Origin: Effusibacillus pohliae DSM 22757
GTDB taxonomy: Bacteria; Bacillota; Bacilli; Tumebacillales; Effusibacillaceae
Assembly: GCF_000376225.1 (NCBI RefSeq)
Contig: NZ_AQXL01000131.1
Span: forward strand, 1 to 64,000
Length of the DNA: 64,000 nucleotides
Reading direction: 5' to 3'
A program made the position numbers and the translations under genes. This document shows positions 26,541 to 34,663 of this stretch, one piece after another (the stretch's first letter is position 1; every line of letters starts with the position of its first letter). Below the pieces are notes generated by a model. It was not told where the DNA came from. It did no database searches and saw nothing but the letters and a program-made list of their open reading frames with translations.

Positions 26541-27748
26541 GCGGCCGATTCTCCCTCTTGCGCTTGCGGGGTATGTGTCCAAATCCACAGCGCGGCGGCA
26601 AAAAACATCCCCATCGTCACCAGAAACGTCTCCTGCAGGCCGATCCAGCCGGACAGCCAGCCGCCCGATAGCGGACCGGCCACCGTTCCCAACAATGTCA
26701 TACTGGTCGTCACACCGTACGCCACGCCTCGCTTCTCCTCCGTCACAAACCGGGAAATCAGGGCGTTGCTCGTCGGCATCAGACCGCCGATAAACAGGCC
26801 GGCTGCGATCCGCGTCGCGGCAAACGCCAGAATCGTCGTGGTCAAGGCGGTCAGTCCAAACATCAACGCCGTCCCGATCGTTAACGCCAGCAGAATCCGC
26901 CGATGCCCCACCCGGTCGCCCAACCGTCCTGCGGTGATCGACGAAACGGAGGCAGCAACGCCAGCGAGTGCCAGGATCGTACCGGTGATGGTCGCGACAT
27001 ATGTTTCGGGACCGGCCATCGATTTGATATACAGAGGTACCAGCGGGGCAACGATCATCAGCCCGAACTGGATCAGAAAATTGATAAACGCCATCGGCAG
27101 CAACCCAGGAATCTGTGTGACGGCCGACAGACTGGCGAGGAACGATTCCGGCTTTTTTAACGCATCCGTACGCGGCGGTTCCTGCACCTGGAAATGCACC
27201 AGCAAGAGTGACAGGAAGCTGATAACGCCCATAAAGTAAAATGGAAACCGGTATCCGAACGCATCGGCCAACAGCCCGCCGATAAACGGTCCGGATGCGG
27301 TTCCAATCAACGTTGCCGTCTGGTAGATACCCAGCGCCGCGCCCGTTTTTTCCCGGGGGGTGAACGATGTTACCAACGCCAATGCGGCAGACGCAAAGCC
27401 GCCGAGCATCCCCTGCAGAATCCGCAGCCCGAGCAGCTGGTAGACGTTGCCGACAAACCCCATCGCCACCACGACAAAAATATTGCTCAGCAATACCCGT
27501 TCGACCATCAGCTTGCGGCCGTGCCGGTCGCCGAGATTCCCCCACAGCGGCCCCAACAGGGCGGCGAACAGCGGGGCGGCCGCCATCAGCACTCCCGCCC
27601 AGACGGCCACCTGGTGGGTCTCCGTAATCCCGAGGTATGGCAAATACAACGGCAAAAACGAAAAAATAAAACTCAGACTGATCCCCGCTCCGCATTGCAC
27701 AAAGCACATCATGTACAAATTCCGTTTCCACGTCTCCAACCGATCCAT
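26537..27748 (-). CDS. MFS multidrug/metabolite exporter
   Basis: About 403 residues with twelve hydrophobic segments, the motif G-N-L-G-D-R-H-G-R-K between segments 2 and 3 and its repeat G-R-L-G-D-R-V-G-H-R in the second half, as in the MdtG/Bmr drug-exporter branch. The start codon is uncertain: GTGGAG directly precedes the ATG at 27748, and a TTG three codons later is better spaced. A TTACAAT about 20 bases upstream is a likely -10. Substrate unknown. Confidence 0.88.
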   Translation of the reverse strand: MDRLETWKRNLYMMCFVQCGAGISLSFIFSFLPLYLPYLGITETHQVAVWAGVLMAAAPLFAALLGPLWGNLGDRHGRKLMVERVLLSNIFVVVAMGFVGNVYQLLGLRILQGMLGGFASAALALVTSFTPREKTGAALGIYQTATLIGTASGPFIGGLLADAFGYRFPFYFMGVISFLSLLLVHFQVQEPPRTDALKKPESFLASLSAVTQIPGLLPMAFINFLIQFGLMIVAPLVPLYIKSMAGPETYVATITGTILALAGVAASVSSITAGRLGDRVGHRRILLALTIGTALMFGLTALTTTILAFAATRIAAGLFIGGLMPTSNALISRFVTEEKRGVAYGVTTSMTLLGTVAGPLSGGWLSGWIGLQETFLVTMGMFFAAALWIWTHTPQAQEGESAA

Positions 27749-27840
27749 CTCCACCCGGTTTTGTTTCTTTCCACATTGTAACGGAAAACCGCCGAAGAAG
27801 GAAAGTGGGCTGCAAGCACCCGTATCCGTGCAGAACCGAA

Positions 27841-27869
27841 CACAAACGGCGCCCTGCCGCGGGCGCCGT
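27841..27869 (-). terminator. terminator of serA
   Basis: ACGGCGCCC and GGGCGCCGT form a nine-base stem around six bases, followed by TTTGTG on the minus strand. Confidence 0.75.
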
Positions 27870-27884
27870 AACAAACGGGAGATA

Positions 27885-29471
27885 TTAAAGTTCTACGTGG
27901 AATACTTCCAGGATATTCGGGATCTCCGCGATCTGCCGGATGACTTCCGGGCTTGCCGGGTTGTCGATCCCAAGCACCATCACCGCCTTGCCGCCGACTT
28001 CTTTCCGTCCCACCTGCATCGTTGCGATATTGATGCCGGCATCGCCCAGAATCATCCCGATCCGTCCGATCATCCCCGGCTGGTCCAGGTGCGAGGTGAC
28101 GATCATCCGGCCTTCCGGCGCGGCATCGATCGTGTATCCGTCCAGCCGCACGATCCGCGGACCGAAACCGTTGTTTAACGTGCCGGCTACCCGGCGAGTC
28201 TGATGCGGCGTACTCACCTCAAGCCCGATCAGGTTGGTGAAAACGCTGTGCTTGCCGGTCTTCGATTCGACCACCTGAATCCCGGACTGTTCCGCCACCA
28301 GCGGCGCATTGACAAAATTGACCTCCGCCCCGTGGTGATACGACAGGATCCCTTTCAAAATCGTCCGGGACACGGGCGCCACTTCCAGATTGCTGATGTC
28401 GCCGCTGTAGGTAATTTCGATTTTTGTCACTGGATGGTCGACCAACTGGGCGGCCAGTTTGCCCAATTTTTCCCCCAATACCAGGTACGGTTCCACCTGC
28501 TTCAGTTTATCGGCCGGGAGGGACGGCAGATTGACCGCATTTTTGAACGGTTCGTCGCGAAGCACTTTCAAAACTTCCTCCGCCACGTCGATCGCCACGT
28601 TGATCTGCGCTTCTTCGGTCGACGCCCCCAGATGCGGAGTAAGCACCACGTTCGGAAAATCTTTCAGCGGATGGTCTTTCGCAATCGGTTCTTCCTCGTA
28701 CACGTCGAGCGCCGCGCCGGCCACCTTGCCCGACTTGAGCGCTTCGATCAAGGCCGATTCCTTGATGATGCCGCCACGCGCGCAGTTGAGGATGCGGACC
28801 CCGTCTTTCATCATGGCAAACTCGCGCTCCGCCAGCAGATGTTTCGTCTCTTTGATCAGCGGCGTGTGAACCGTGATAAAATCCGCTTCCGTCACGATCT
28901 CATCAACCGTGCTCGGTTTCACGTTCAGCGAAGCGGCCCGTTGCGGAGACAAAAACGGGTCGTAAGCCAACACCTTCATTCCGAACGCCTGCGCCCGTTT
29001 GGCCACTTCCGCGCCGATCCGTCCCAAACCGATAATGCCGAGCACTTTCTTGTTCAGCTCGACACCGACGAACGTCTTGCGGTCCCATTCCCCGCGCAGG
29101 ATCGATGCATGCGCTTGCGGGATTTTGCGTGCCATCGCCATCATCATCGCAAACGTATGCTCCGCCGTGGAGATGGTGTTTCCGTCCGGCGCATTGATGA
29201 CCACAATCCCCCGCTGGGTGGCGGCCGGAACGTCAATGTTGTCGACTCCTACACCGGCCCGCCCAATTACGCGAAGGCGCGTCGCATGTTCCAGCACCCG
29301 TGCATTGACGCGCGTTTGCGAACGAACCAGCAACGCGTCGTATTCGCCAATCATTCTGCAAAGCTCGTCTTCCGGCAACCCGGTTTTGATGTCCACCTGA
29401 ATGTCGTCCGCCTCTCGCAGCTTGCCAAGGCCCTGTTCCGAGATCGGATCGCTGACCAGTACTCGAATCAT
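27885..29471 (-). CDS. serA: D-3-phosphoglycerate dehydrogenase SerA
   Basis: First step of serine synthesis. 528 residues, the long three-domain form: substrate-binding and NAD-binding domains (G-L-G-R-I-G-A-E-V near 147, the catalytic R, E and H around 230-290 ending L-T-P-H-L-G-A), an intervening ASB domain and a C-terminal ACT domain (V-T-S-H-L-D-Q-P-G-M-I-G), where serine feedback usually acts. The start at 29471 has GGAGGGG six bases upstream. Its leader holds a ZTP riboswitch and a terminator, tying serine and one-carbon supply to purine status. Confidence 0.95.
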   Translation of the reverse strand: MIRVLVSDPISEQGLGKLREADDIQVDIKTGLPEDELCRMIGEYDALLVRSQTRVNARVLEHATRLRVIGRAGVGVDNIDVPAATQRGIVVINAPDGNTISTAEHTFAMMMAMARKIPQAHASILRGEWDRKTFVGVELNKKVLGIIGLGRIGAEVAKRAQAFGMKVLAYDPFLSPQRAASLNVKPSTVDEIVTEADFITVHTPLIKETKHLLAEREFAMMKDGVRILNCARGGIIKESALIEALKSGKVAGAALDVYEEEPIAKDHPLKDFPNVVLTPHLGASTEEAQINVAIDVAEEVLKVLRDEPFKNAVNLPSLPADKLKQVEPYLVLGEKLGKLAAQLVDHPVTKIEITYSGDISNLEVAPVSRTILKGILSYHHGAEVNFVNAPLVAEQSGIQVVESKTGKHSVFTNLIGLEVSTPHQTRRVAGTLNNGFGPRIVRLDGYTIDAAPEGRMIVTSHLDQPGMIGRIGMILGDAGINIATMQVGRKEVGGKAVMVLGIDNPASPEVIRQIAEIPNILEVFHVEL

Positions 29472-29503
29472 TCTAGCCCCTCCCTGTTTTTCCGGCCGAT
29501 TTT

Positions 29504-29556
29504 GCAAAAAGACCGTCTGAACCCCTTGTCTGTTGCAAAAAGGGGCCCAGGCGGTC
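29504..29556 (-). terminator. riboswitch-controlled terminator before serA
   Basis: GACCGCCTGGGCCCCTT pairs with AAGGGGTTCAGACGGTC and is followed by TTTTTGC. Its 5' arm overlaps the CCGCCTGGGC end of the ZTP aptamer, so aptamer and terminator are mutually exclusive: ligand binding should allow read-through. Confidence 0.88.
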
Positions 29557-29620
29557 GGCCATTATCTCCAGTTGCACTCCCTTGTGGTAACCCACTTCCG
29601 CCAGTCATGCAACTTGCTGG
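29545..29620 (-). promoter_or_regulatory. ZTP (pfl) riboswitch upstream of serA
   Basis: Minus-strand hallmarks are in order: GCATGACTGGCGGAAG, then GGGTTACCAC, then GTGCAACTGG, and finally GGCCGACCGCCTGGGC. These match the pfl/ZTP aptamer, which binds the purine intermediate ZTP/ZMP that rises when 10-formyl-tetrahydrofolate is short. A serA target makes metabolic sense because serine is the main one-carbon donor. Confidence 0.93.
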
Positions 29621-29638
29621 TGTGTAATTTATGAGAAA

Positions 29639-29667
29639 ATTGTATTAGTACAGAGCCCGTCTGTCAA
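29639..29667 (-). promoter_or_regulatory. sigma-A promoter of serA
   Basis: TTGACA and TACAAT with a 17-base spacer on the minus strand; the predicted start near 29632 is a few bases before the aptamer. Confidence 0.88.
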
Positions 29668-29710
29668 TCCTAAATTGTAGCAACATTTTTTGACAGATCA
29701 GGAGGGCCCG

Positions 29711-29905
29711 ATGCATCAGGTCGAAACTTTGCTGTTTGCCGACTGGTTCCCGACGCGGGACGGATTTGTCGGAATCCGTCCGGAATATTGTGGAACCGCC
29801 GTCTATCAATATCGTTCGGAAAATCCGCTCAAACATTACTGGTTTCAGCAGCAAGACGTCGCCTATGCGCTGTACGAAGAGTTGCGCCAGTACCTGGCAG
29901 TCTAG
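29711..29905 (+). CDS. small protein of unknown function
   Basis: 64 residues (M-H-Q-V-E-T-L-L-F-A-D-W-F-P), rich in aromatic residues, with AGGAGG five bases before the ATG and a bidirectional terminator after the stop. It diverges from serA. No motif that I recognise. Confidence 0.65.
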   Translation: MHQVETLLFADWFPTRDGFVGIRPEYCGTAVYQYRSENPLKHYWFQQQDVAYALYEELRQYLAV

Positions 29906-29908
29906 CGG

Positions 29909-29943
29909 CAAAAATAGGCGCCCGGTGCATGCGCTATTTTTTG
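29909..29943. terminator. bidirectional terminator
   Basis: CAAAAATAG and CTATTTTTTG flank a GC-rich inner stem; A and T tracts on either side suit both converging genes. Confidence 0.8.
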
Positions 29944-30500
29944 CGGGCAAACAGATGCATTGTGTCCCGGTTCGCCACTTCGTCAAACACGGCAAAGCCG
30001 CTTTCGTCAAAAATCCGGTGCAGTTCCTCCGGCTTGTAAAAAGCATAATACAGATCGTCGATAAACCCGTCCTCCCCTTCCGTCAAAAAAGAGGCATACA
30101 GCACACCGGTGTCTTTCAGCACCCGCCGTACCTGTGACAAGGCGACCGGCAGGTCTTGTTTCATCAGATGCAGCAGCGACAGGTTCGCCCAAATGCCGTC
30201 AAACATGTCGTCCGGATACGGCAGATTGCGAAAATCGCCTTTCCGGAACGGCACGTCATTCACCGTCTTTTGGGCGATCGCCAGCATCTCTTCCGAGATA
30301 TCCAATCCCTGTACATGCACCCCGTACCGTTTCAGAGTCAGCGTGTCCCGGCCCGCACCGCTTCCCAGATCGAGCACCTTGTCACCCAACAGCATCGTCG
30401 TGAACCGCACGACCAGACCGGGGGTCAGTTCCGTATGCCGCCACTCATGAGAACGTGCCAATTGATCGTACCGCTGTTTTGTCCGTTTGATGTAGTCCAT
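29934..30500 (-). CDS. class I SAM-dependent methyltransferase
   Basis: 188 residues with the SAM-binding V-L-D-L-G-S-G-A-G-R-D near residue 40, an acidic V-Q-G-L-D-I-S at the end of strand 2 and the F-D-G-I-W-A-N-L-S-L-L-H segment of post-motif II. The closest resemblance is to small-molecule methyltransferases of the UbiE/tellurite-resistance type. The start at 30500 follows GGGGCGG. The target is unknown. Confidence 0.85.
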   Translation of the reverse strand: MDYIKRTKQRYDQLARSHEWRHTELTPGLVVRFTTMLLGDKVLDLGSGAGRDTLTLKRYGVHVQGLDISEEMLAIAQKTVNDVPFRKGDFRNLPYPDDMFDGIWANLSLLHLMKQDLPVALSQVRRVLKDTGVLYASFLTEGEDGFIDDLYYAFYKPEELHRIFDESGFAVFDEVANRDTMHLFARKK

Positions 30501-30569
30501 CGATACCGCCCCAAACTGTTGATCATCAGGATATTGTATTCGATATTCGCTGGCCCGATCCCTCCCGGC

Positions 30570-30601
30570 AAAAAAGAAAACCCCCAAGCGATCGCTTGAG
30601 G
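30570..30601 (-). terminator. terminator of the 58-residue gene
   Basis: CCTCAAGC-GATC-GCTTGGGG on the minus strand, followed by TTTTCTTTTTT. Confidence 0.9.
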
Positions 30602-30628
30602 CGCGTGTTTGTTGTAAGTCAAACGCTT

Positions 30629-30805
30629 TCAGCGGGCACCGAGAAACGACAGGCACACCCACCATTGGTATTCTTCTTCCGTTCCGTGACTTTCCAGCTC
30701 TTTGTAATACTGGATAAACTCTTGACTGGTCATGCCAAACTTCCGTTCACAGGTTTCCACAAAAGAACGCATGGCTTGTTGACGCCGTTCCAAATATTGT
30801 GTCAT
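30629..30805 (-). CDS. small antitoxin-like protein, possibly autoregulatory
   Basis: 58 residues with GGAGGG six bases before the ATG. The segment E-R-K-F-G-M-T-S-Q-E-F followed by an acidic stretch and Q-W-W resembles short helical antitoxins (K-Y-G-M-S-F-E-E-F type) that pair with RelE-like toxins. No toxin gene is adjacent; the next gene downstream is a methyltransferase. Its promoter has a perfect palindrome in the spacer, which would suit self-repression. The antitoxin reading is inference. Confidence 0.6.
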   Translation of the reverse strand: MTQYLERRQQAMRSFVETCERKFGMTSQEFIQYYKELESHGTEEEYQWWVCLSFLGAR

Positions 30806-30827
30806 ACCTGACCCTCCCTCGAGTATG

Positions 30828-30856
30828 AGTATAACACATTTGATTAAATGTGTCAT
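30828..30856 (-). promoter_or_regulatory. promoter with a palindromic operator in its spacer
   Basis: On the minus strand ATGACA and TATACT are 17 bases apart. The perfect inverted repeat ACACATTT-N4-AAATGTGT (30834-30853) fills the spacer and touches the -35. Confidence 0.7.
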
Positions 30857-30928
30857 TATCATTTCACACTTTCCACAAAAAACACAAAAGAGAGCCTCAG
30901 CGCCCTCGAACCTGAATTTTTGTGCTTT

Positions 30929-31130
30929 TTACTTTGGCAAAACCACCAGGTTGGCCACCATCGGCCCGTGCGTGTTCGCATCCGGGTGCGTCAGGCAACG
31001 GATTTGAAACGTGCCCGGTTTGTTGGCCACGAGCTTGACAATTTCCGTTTTGCCCCGTTCCGCCGACCAACGCCGCCAAACCGGCCGTCATCCACAGACG
31101 GTTCCGGGCGCTCCATTGCACTTTGCCCAT
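30929..31130 (-). pseudogene. cupredoxin-domain protein, broken
   Basis: A good ribosome site (AGGGGGG) and ATG open M-G-K-V-Q-W-S-A-R-N and the start of a membrane segment (A-G-L-A-A-L-V-G-G). Then the frame is lost. In a second frame the end of a cupredoxin is readable: K-P-G-T-F-Q-I-R-C-L-T-H-P-D followed by G-P-M-V-A-N-L-V-V-L-P-K and a stop, where C and H are the usual copper ligands. About 80 residues of the core are missing, so this is an internal deletion plus frameshift. Confidence 0.75.
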
Positions 31131-31203
31131 AAAAAATTCCCCCCTAGATCATGGCTGTTGGGACGACCACTCCACTACCATGTCTATGGGGGAAAAGCCC
31201 CGC

Positions 31204-31677
31204 TCATTCTACCTTCAGGATTTCGAACGTCATTTCGCCGCTCGGCGCCGGCACCACCACTTTTTCGCCTTTTTGTCTGCCCAAGAGGCTTTTGCCGATC
31301 GGCGATTCGTTGGAGATCCGGCCTTCCAGCGGGTCGGATTCGGCAGGACCGACGATCGTGTACACTTCCTCCTCCCCGTCCGGAACTTCCCGGATCGTCA
31401 CGGTGGAACCGATCGTCACCACCCCGCTCACCTTGTCTTCATCGCGGATCAACACCGCGTTGCGCAGCTGATTTTCGAGCATCAGAATCCGCGATTCGAC
31501 CATTCCCTGTTCGTCTTTCGCCGCTTCATACTCGCTGTTTTCACTCAGATCCCCGTAGGACCGGGCGATTTTTAAACGCTCCTTGACCTCGGCGCGCTTT
31601 GTCGTTTTCAGGTATTCGAGTTCTTCCTCCAGTTTGCGAAGTCCTTCCTGTGTGACATAGAATTTGTTGTCACTCAC
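31204..31677 (-). CDS. greA: transcription elongation factor GreA
   Basis: Rescues backtracked RNA polymerase. 157 residues: an N-terminal antiparallel coiled coil with the acidic tip D-L-S-E-N-S-E-Y, and a C-terminal FKBP-like domain ending [14 protein letters not shown]. It begins with GTG at 31677 behind a G-rich ribosome site. It is monocistronic here. Confidence 0.95.
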   Translation of the reverse strand: MSDNKFYVTQEGLRKLEEELEYLKTTKRAEVKERLKIARSYGDLSENSEYEAAKDEQGMVESRILMLENQLRNAVLIRDEDKVSGVVTIGSTVTIREVPDGEEEVYTIVGPAESDPLEGRISNESPIGKSLLGRQKGEKVVVPAPSGEMTFEILKVE

Positions 31678-31730
31678 TCCAGATGTACCCCCCTATCTCT
31701 CCGGCCCCCATATTGTACCAACAAATGTTG

Positions 31731-32732
31731 TCAATGCAAAGAGGGTTCTTGCAAAGGATCACGGTATTCCTGTTTGGTGATCACGAACGACTGCCCATTC
31801 CACATCTCGTGAATCTCCCAGTACGGCATCGTGCTGCCGGGCCGCGTCGGGATCGCGTCTTTGCGGTACGTTACCAGTTCCCACCCTTTGTCGGTTTTCT
31901 CCACGCGATCATACGCGGCTTGCGAATGCCACACGGGAACCAGGCCCATTTCCGTGACGGTGAACATCGTACCATATTGGTAGCGGCCCGCACAGTTGCA
32001 TGTCTCGACCACCAGAAATTCTGGCCGTTTGTCGGCGACAATGTTCTCGAAAATACTGCCGTTCGGCATCCATTCCAGAAACACGTTGGAGGCTGTATCG
32101 GATATAGTACGCAGTTTCGTCAACTTCCATGTATGCGCTCCGTTTGCAGCTGTTTCCCTCACGGCTTCATACAGGTCGCCGTAGCCGACCGGCCTGCCCG
32201 CAGCCAGGATCTGGGCCGCCACAATCCAGCGATTCGGCTGCAGCACGCCGACAAACCCGATTTTCGCCCGGCCTTCGTTCCATCCGGCCACCTTCTGCTG
32301 CAAAGCGGCCAGCGATTCGGATGCTGCGGTCACGTTGACCTGTCCGCCGTCCATGCGATAGGGCACGGCGAGCAAGTCGAACAGTTGCCGATTGGGAAGC
32401 AGCAGCCCGTCTGGTACGGCAACCGGCGCATGTGACAAAATCAGCCACCTGCCGTCGAGCAGCGCCGCCCTCCGCCCCGGCTGCACTTCCAACTGATGGC
32501 AGCCGTAGCGGATCACCCGCTCCTCGCCCCGCTCGTTCACCGAAATCGGCAGAATGCCCTGCAGCGCATACACGTCAACCAATCTATCGTCTCCCGCTGT
32601 GCGGGAAGCGTAAGGCAATTGCACCGGAATCCCATCGATCTTCAGTGCCGAATGGCTGGTCTCCGCATACGCCAAACCGGACGCCAACCACCCGAAAACA
32701 GCCAGGAACAAGACCATCGCCCGCAATATCAT
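31731..32732 (-). CDS. secreted protein with a copper-amine-oxidase-N-like domain
   Basis: 333 residues with a signal peptide (hydrophobic core L-F-L-A-V-F-G-W-L-A-S-G-L-A, cleavage after A-Y-A). The next 110 residues (L-K-I-D-G-I-P-V-Q-L, then R-L-V-D-V-Y-A-L-Q-G-I-L-P) resemble the stalk domain common on Bacillota surface proteins. The remaining 200 residues, with one C-N-C, I do not recognise. A strong AAAGGGGG site precedes the ATG. It is probably an extracellular or wall-associated protein. Confidence 0.7.
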   Translation of the reverse strand: MILRAMVLFLAVFGWLASGLAYAETSHSALKIDGIPVQLPYASRTAGDDRLVDVYALQGILPISVNERGEERVIRYGCHQLEVQPGRRAALLDGRWLILSHAPVAVPDGLLLPNRQLFDLLAVPYRMDGGQVNVTAASESLAALQQKVAGWNEGRAKIGFVGVLQPNRWIVAAQILAAGRPVGYGDLYEAVRETAANGAHTWKLTKLRTISDTASNVFLEWMPNGSIFENIVADKRPEFLVVETCNCAGRYQYGTMFTVTEMGLVPVWHSQAAYDRVEKTDKGWELVTYRKDAIPTRPGSTMPYWEIHEMWNGQSFVITKQEYRDPLQEPSLH

Positions 32733-32812
32733 AAACCTTCCCCCTTTCTTCTCTAGGATGAAAAGAAGCAGGGAATTTTATGAATTGCGGCGGCGGGAGG
32801 GCAAGCCGTTCC

Positions 32813-33754
32813 CTACAGGTCTTCTTTCCGCAGCAAATTGAGTTCTTCCAGTTGAAACACGGCCGCCTTCGCGAGCCGGGCGTTTTGTTTGCGAATGCTC
32901 TTTTCGATGCAGTTTCTGACAAATCGGGCGTTGGAAAAATTATACTTCTGCTTCTCACGAAAACACAGGCTCATCAACGCTTTCTGGTATGCCGACGATA
33001 CCTTATAATCGTACTCTTTGGCAATATAGGTGGCAATCGACAGCAGTTCGTCCAGGCTGTAATCTGGAAAATGCAGTTGATAGGGAATTCGTGACGCCAG
33101 TCCGGGGTTGCTGCTGAGAAACTTCAGCATCGGCTCCCGGTAACCGGCGAAGATCACAATGATCTCGTTCCGATGATCCTCCATGTACTTGAGCAGCGTT
33201 TCCACCGCTTCCATGCCAAAATCGTTCGGATTATCCCGCACCAGCGAATACGCCTCGTCGATAAACAGGATCCCGCCCCTTGCCTCCTGCAACACGGCCA
33301 TCGTGTCTTTCGCCGTGTGGCCGACATAGTTCCCCACCAGATTGACGCGGCTGACTTCCCGGAACTTCTCTTCTTTCAAAATCCCGATCCGGTGAAACAA
33401 CTTCGCCAAGAGCCGGGCGACGGTCGTTTTGCCGGTTCCCGGATTGCCGAGAAACGCCATGTGCATGCTCATCGACGGCGTCTTGTAGCCCTGCTTCTTG
33501 CGAAACTGCTGAACGGCCGTATAATGGGCCAACTCGTGGATCGTCGATTTGATCGGTTCCAACCCGATCAATTGATCCAGTTCCCGCAACGCGTCCTCGT
33601 ATTGCCGGTCCGGTAAAGCGGTCCATTCCGGATCGCCCGCCGCCGAAGCGGCAGCAGCCGGGGCGGATGCGACCGGTTTTGCGAGCGGCGGATCGAGAAT
33701 CACTTTTTTTCCGGCTGCTTTCGCGTATGTGAACGTGAGCGTATTTTGACTCAT
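32813..33754 (-). CDS. spoVK: AAA+ ATPase of the SpoVK/CbbX family
   Basis: About 313 residues: a short Ala/Pro-rich N-terminus, an AAA+ domain with Walker A F-L-G-N-P-G-T-G-K-T and Walker B G-I-L-F-I-D-E-A-Y-S, and the helical lid with N-F-S-N-A-R-F-V-R-N. In spore formers this family includes SpoVK, needed for spore maturation; elsewhere it includes the rubisco activase CbbX. No rubisco is near and the organism has ger genes, so SpoVK is the better reading. The ATG at 33754 follows TGGGGGG. Confidence 0.85.
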   Translation of the reverse strand: MSQNTLTFTYAKAAGKKVILDPPLAKPVASAPAAAASAAGDPEWTALPDRQYEDALRELDQLIGLEPIKSTIHELAHYTAVQQFRKKQGYKTPSMSMHMAFLGNPGTGKTTVARLLAKLFHRIGILKEEKFREVSRVNLVGNYVGHTAKDTMAVLQEARGGILFIDEAYSLVRDNPNDFGMEAVETLLKYMEDHRNEIIVIFAGYREPMLKFLSSNPGLASRIPYQLHFPDYSLDELLSIATYIAKEYDYKVSSAYQKALMSLCFREKQKYNFSNARFVRNCIEKSIRKQNARLAKAAVFQLEELNLLRKEDL

Positions 33755-34194
33755 ACAGTCCCCCCAACGCACACTCCCACCGAAGCGGCGCAACCCGCAA
33801 AAGCACGGGAACCCGCACTTTGGGTGAGGTCAAACAGGATGGTGAACGCAAAACGGTGTCAGATCCACCGCAATCGTGCGCCTGTTACCTATCCTATGTA
33901 GCGATCCGGGAGGCAAGTACTCGAATAGCCTTTGACGAGGCCGCCGTCCAGCGCCACCCTCCTTTTGCAACATTCTGAAAGTAGCTCCAGTATACCAAAA
34001 GCGGCTACATCCGAAAAAGAGTCAATGGTCTTGTGCTGCTCGACATTTGTCACAAAATGTTCCGAAATGGGCCGTTCCAACGTCTATTCTACAACAACCG
34101 CATGCCGGCAAAAATCAGTTCGAACAAAGCCAGTTCCCCTGAATATCGATTTGTGATAGGATAAGAGAGGTAGAAAGGGAGGTTGAAACCGGAC
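33755..34194. other. gene-free region between spoVK-like and cytochrome c genes
   Basis: About 440 bases with divergent flanking genes. The only long frame (33889-34080, minus) lacks a ribosome site at its ATG. An AAAGGAGG directly followed by GTG inside it could start a 22-residue peptide but has no spacing. TTTTTC and TATACT 18 bases apart may be a weak promoter on the minus strand. Confidence 0.5.
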
Positions 34195-34629
34195 ATGAAT
34201 CAAAGTCTCAGAGGTATGCTCGTAGCAGCGGTTCCCGCCACACTTGGAATCCTGTTCGGAATCGGCGTCATTGTGTACGGTCTCGATCATGGCCATAAAT
34301 CGGAAGAAGCGGCTGCACAAGCGGGCGGAGACAAGAAACAGCAACAAGCGGCCGGGACGCAGCAAACTTCCGGTCAATCGAGCCAGGCATCCGGGCAATC
34401 CGCCAGCGGAGATGCGGAGATCAAGAAACTGGTAGAAACAAACTGTGCCGCTTGCCACGGTGCTGACCTGAAAGGCGCTTTCGGTCCATCGCTGGTCGAA
34501 GCGGCCAAGAAATACGACGAGAAACAAATCGTCGAAATCCTGAAAAGCGGAAAAGGCTCGATGCCCGCCGGGCGAGCGGCAGGCAAAGAGGAAGCGGTCG
34601 CAAAATACATCAAATCTCTCGCAAAATAA
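34195..34629 (+). CDS. membrane-anchored small c-type cytochrome
   Basis: 144 residues: one N-terminal transmembrane anchor (about 8-30), a Gln/Ser/Ala-rich linker and a C-terminal heme domain with C-A-A-C-H and the distal methionine in G-S-M-P-A-G. This is the arrangement of CccA/c-550-type cytochromes that carry electrons on the outer membrane face of Gram-positive bacteria. GGAGG lies 12 bases before the ATG. It ends in a strong terminator. Confidence 0.92.
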   Translation: MNQSLRGMLVAAVPATLGILFGIGVIVYGLDHGHKSEEAAAQAGGDKKQQQAAGTQQTSGQSSQASGQSASGDAEIKKLVETNCAACHGADLKGAFGPSLVEAAKKYDEKQIVEILKSGKGSMPAGRAAGKEEAVAKYIKSLAK

Positions 34630-34634
34630 TTCGA

Positions 34635-34659
34635 AACACCCCGAACCGGGGTGTTTTTT
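34635..34659. terminator. terminator after the cytochrome gene
   Basis: AACACCCC-GAAC-CGGGGTGT followed by TTTTTT; the A-rich other side can serve the converging Spo0M-like gene. Confidence 0.9.
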
Positions 34660-34663
34660 ACAC

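Noticed and set aside
25725-27845. One 706-codon frame spanning tatD and most of the MFS gene, which could look like a fusion protein
   Set aside because: The upstream two-thirds is out of phase with the MFS protein and lacks membrane segments. The TatD part has its own start overlapping the MFS stop.
33889-34080. 63-codon frame on the minus strand in the gap before the cytochrome gene
   Set aside because: No ribosome site at its ATG, no motif, and composition unlike neighbouring genes. The AAAGGAGG inside it abuts a GTG with no spacing.
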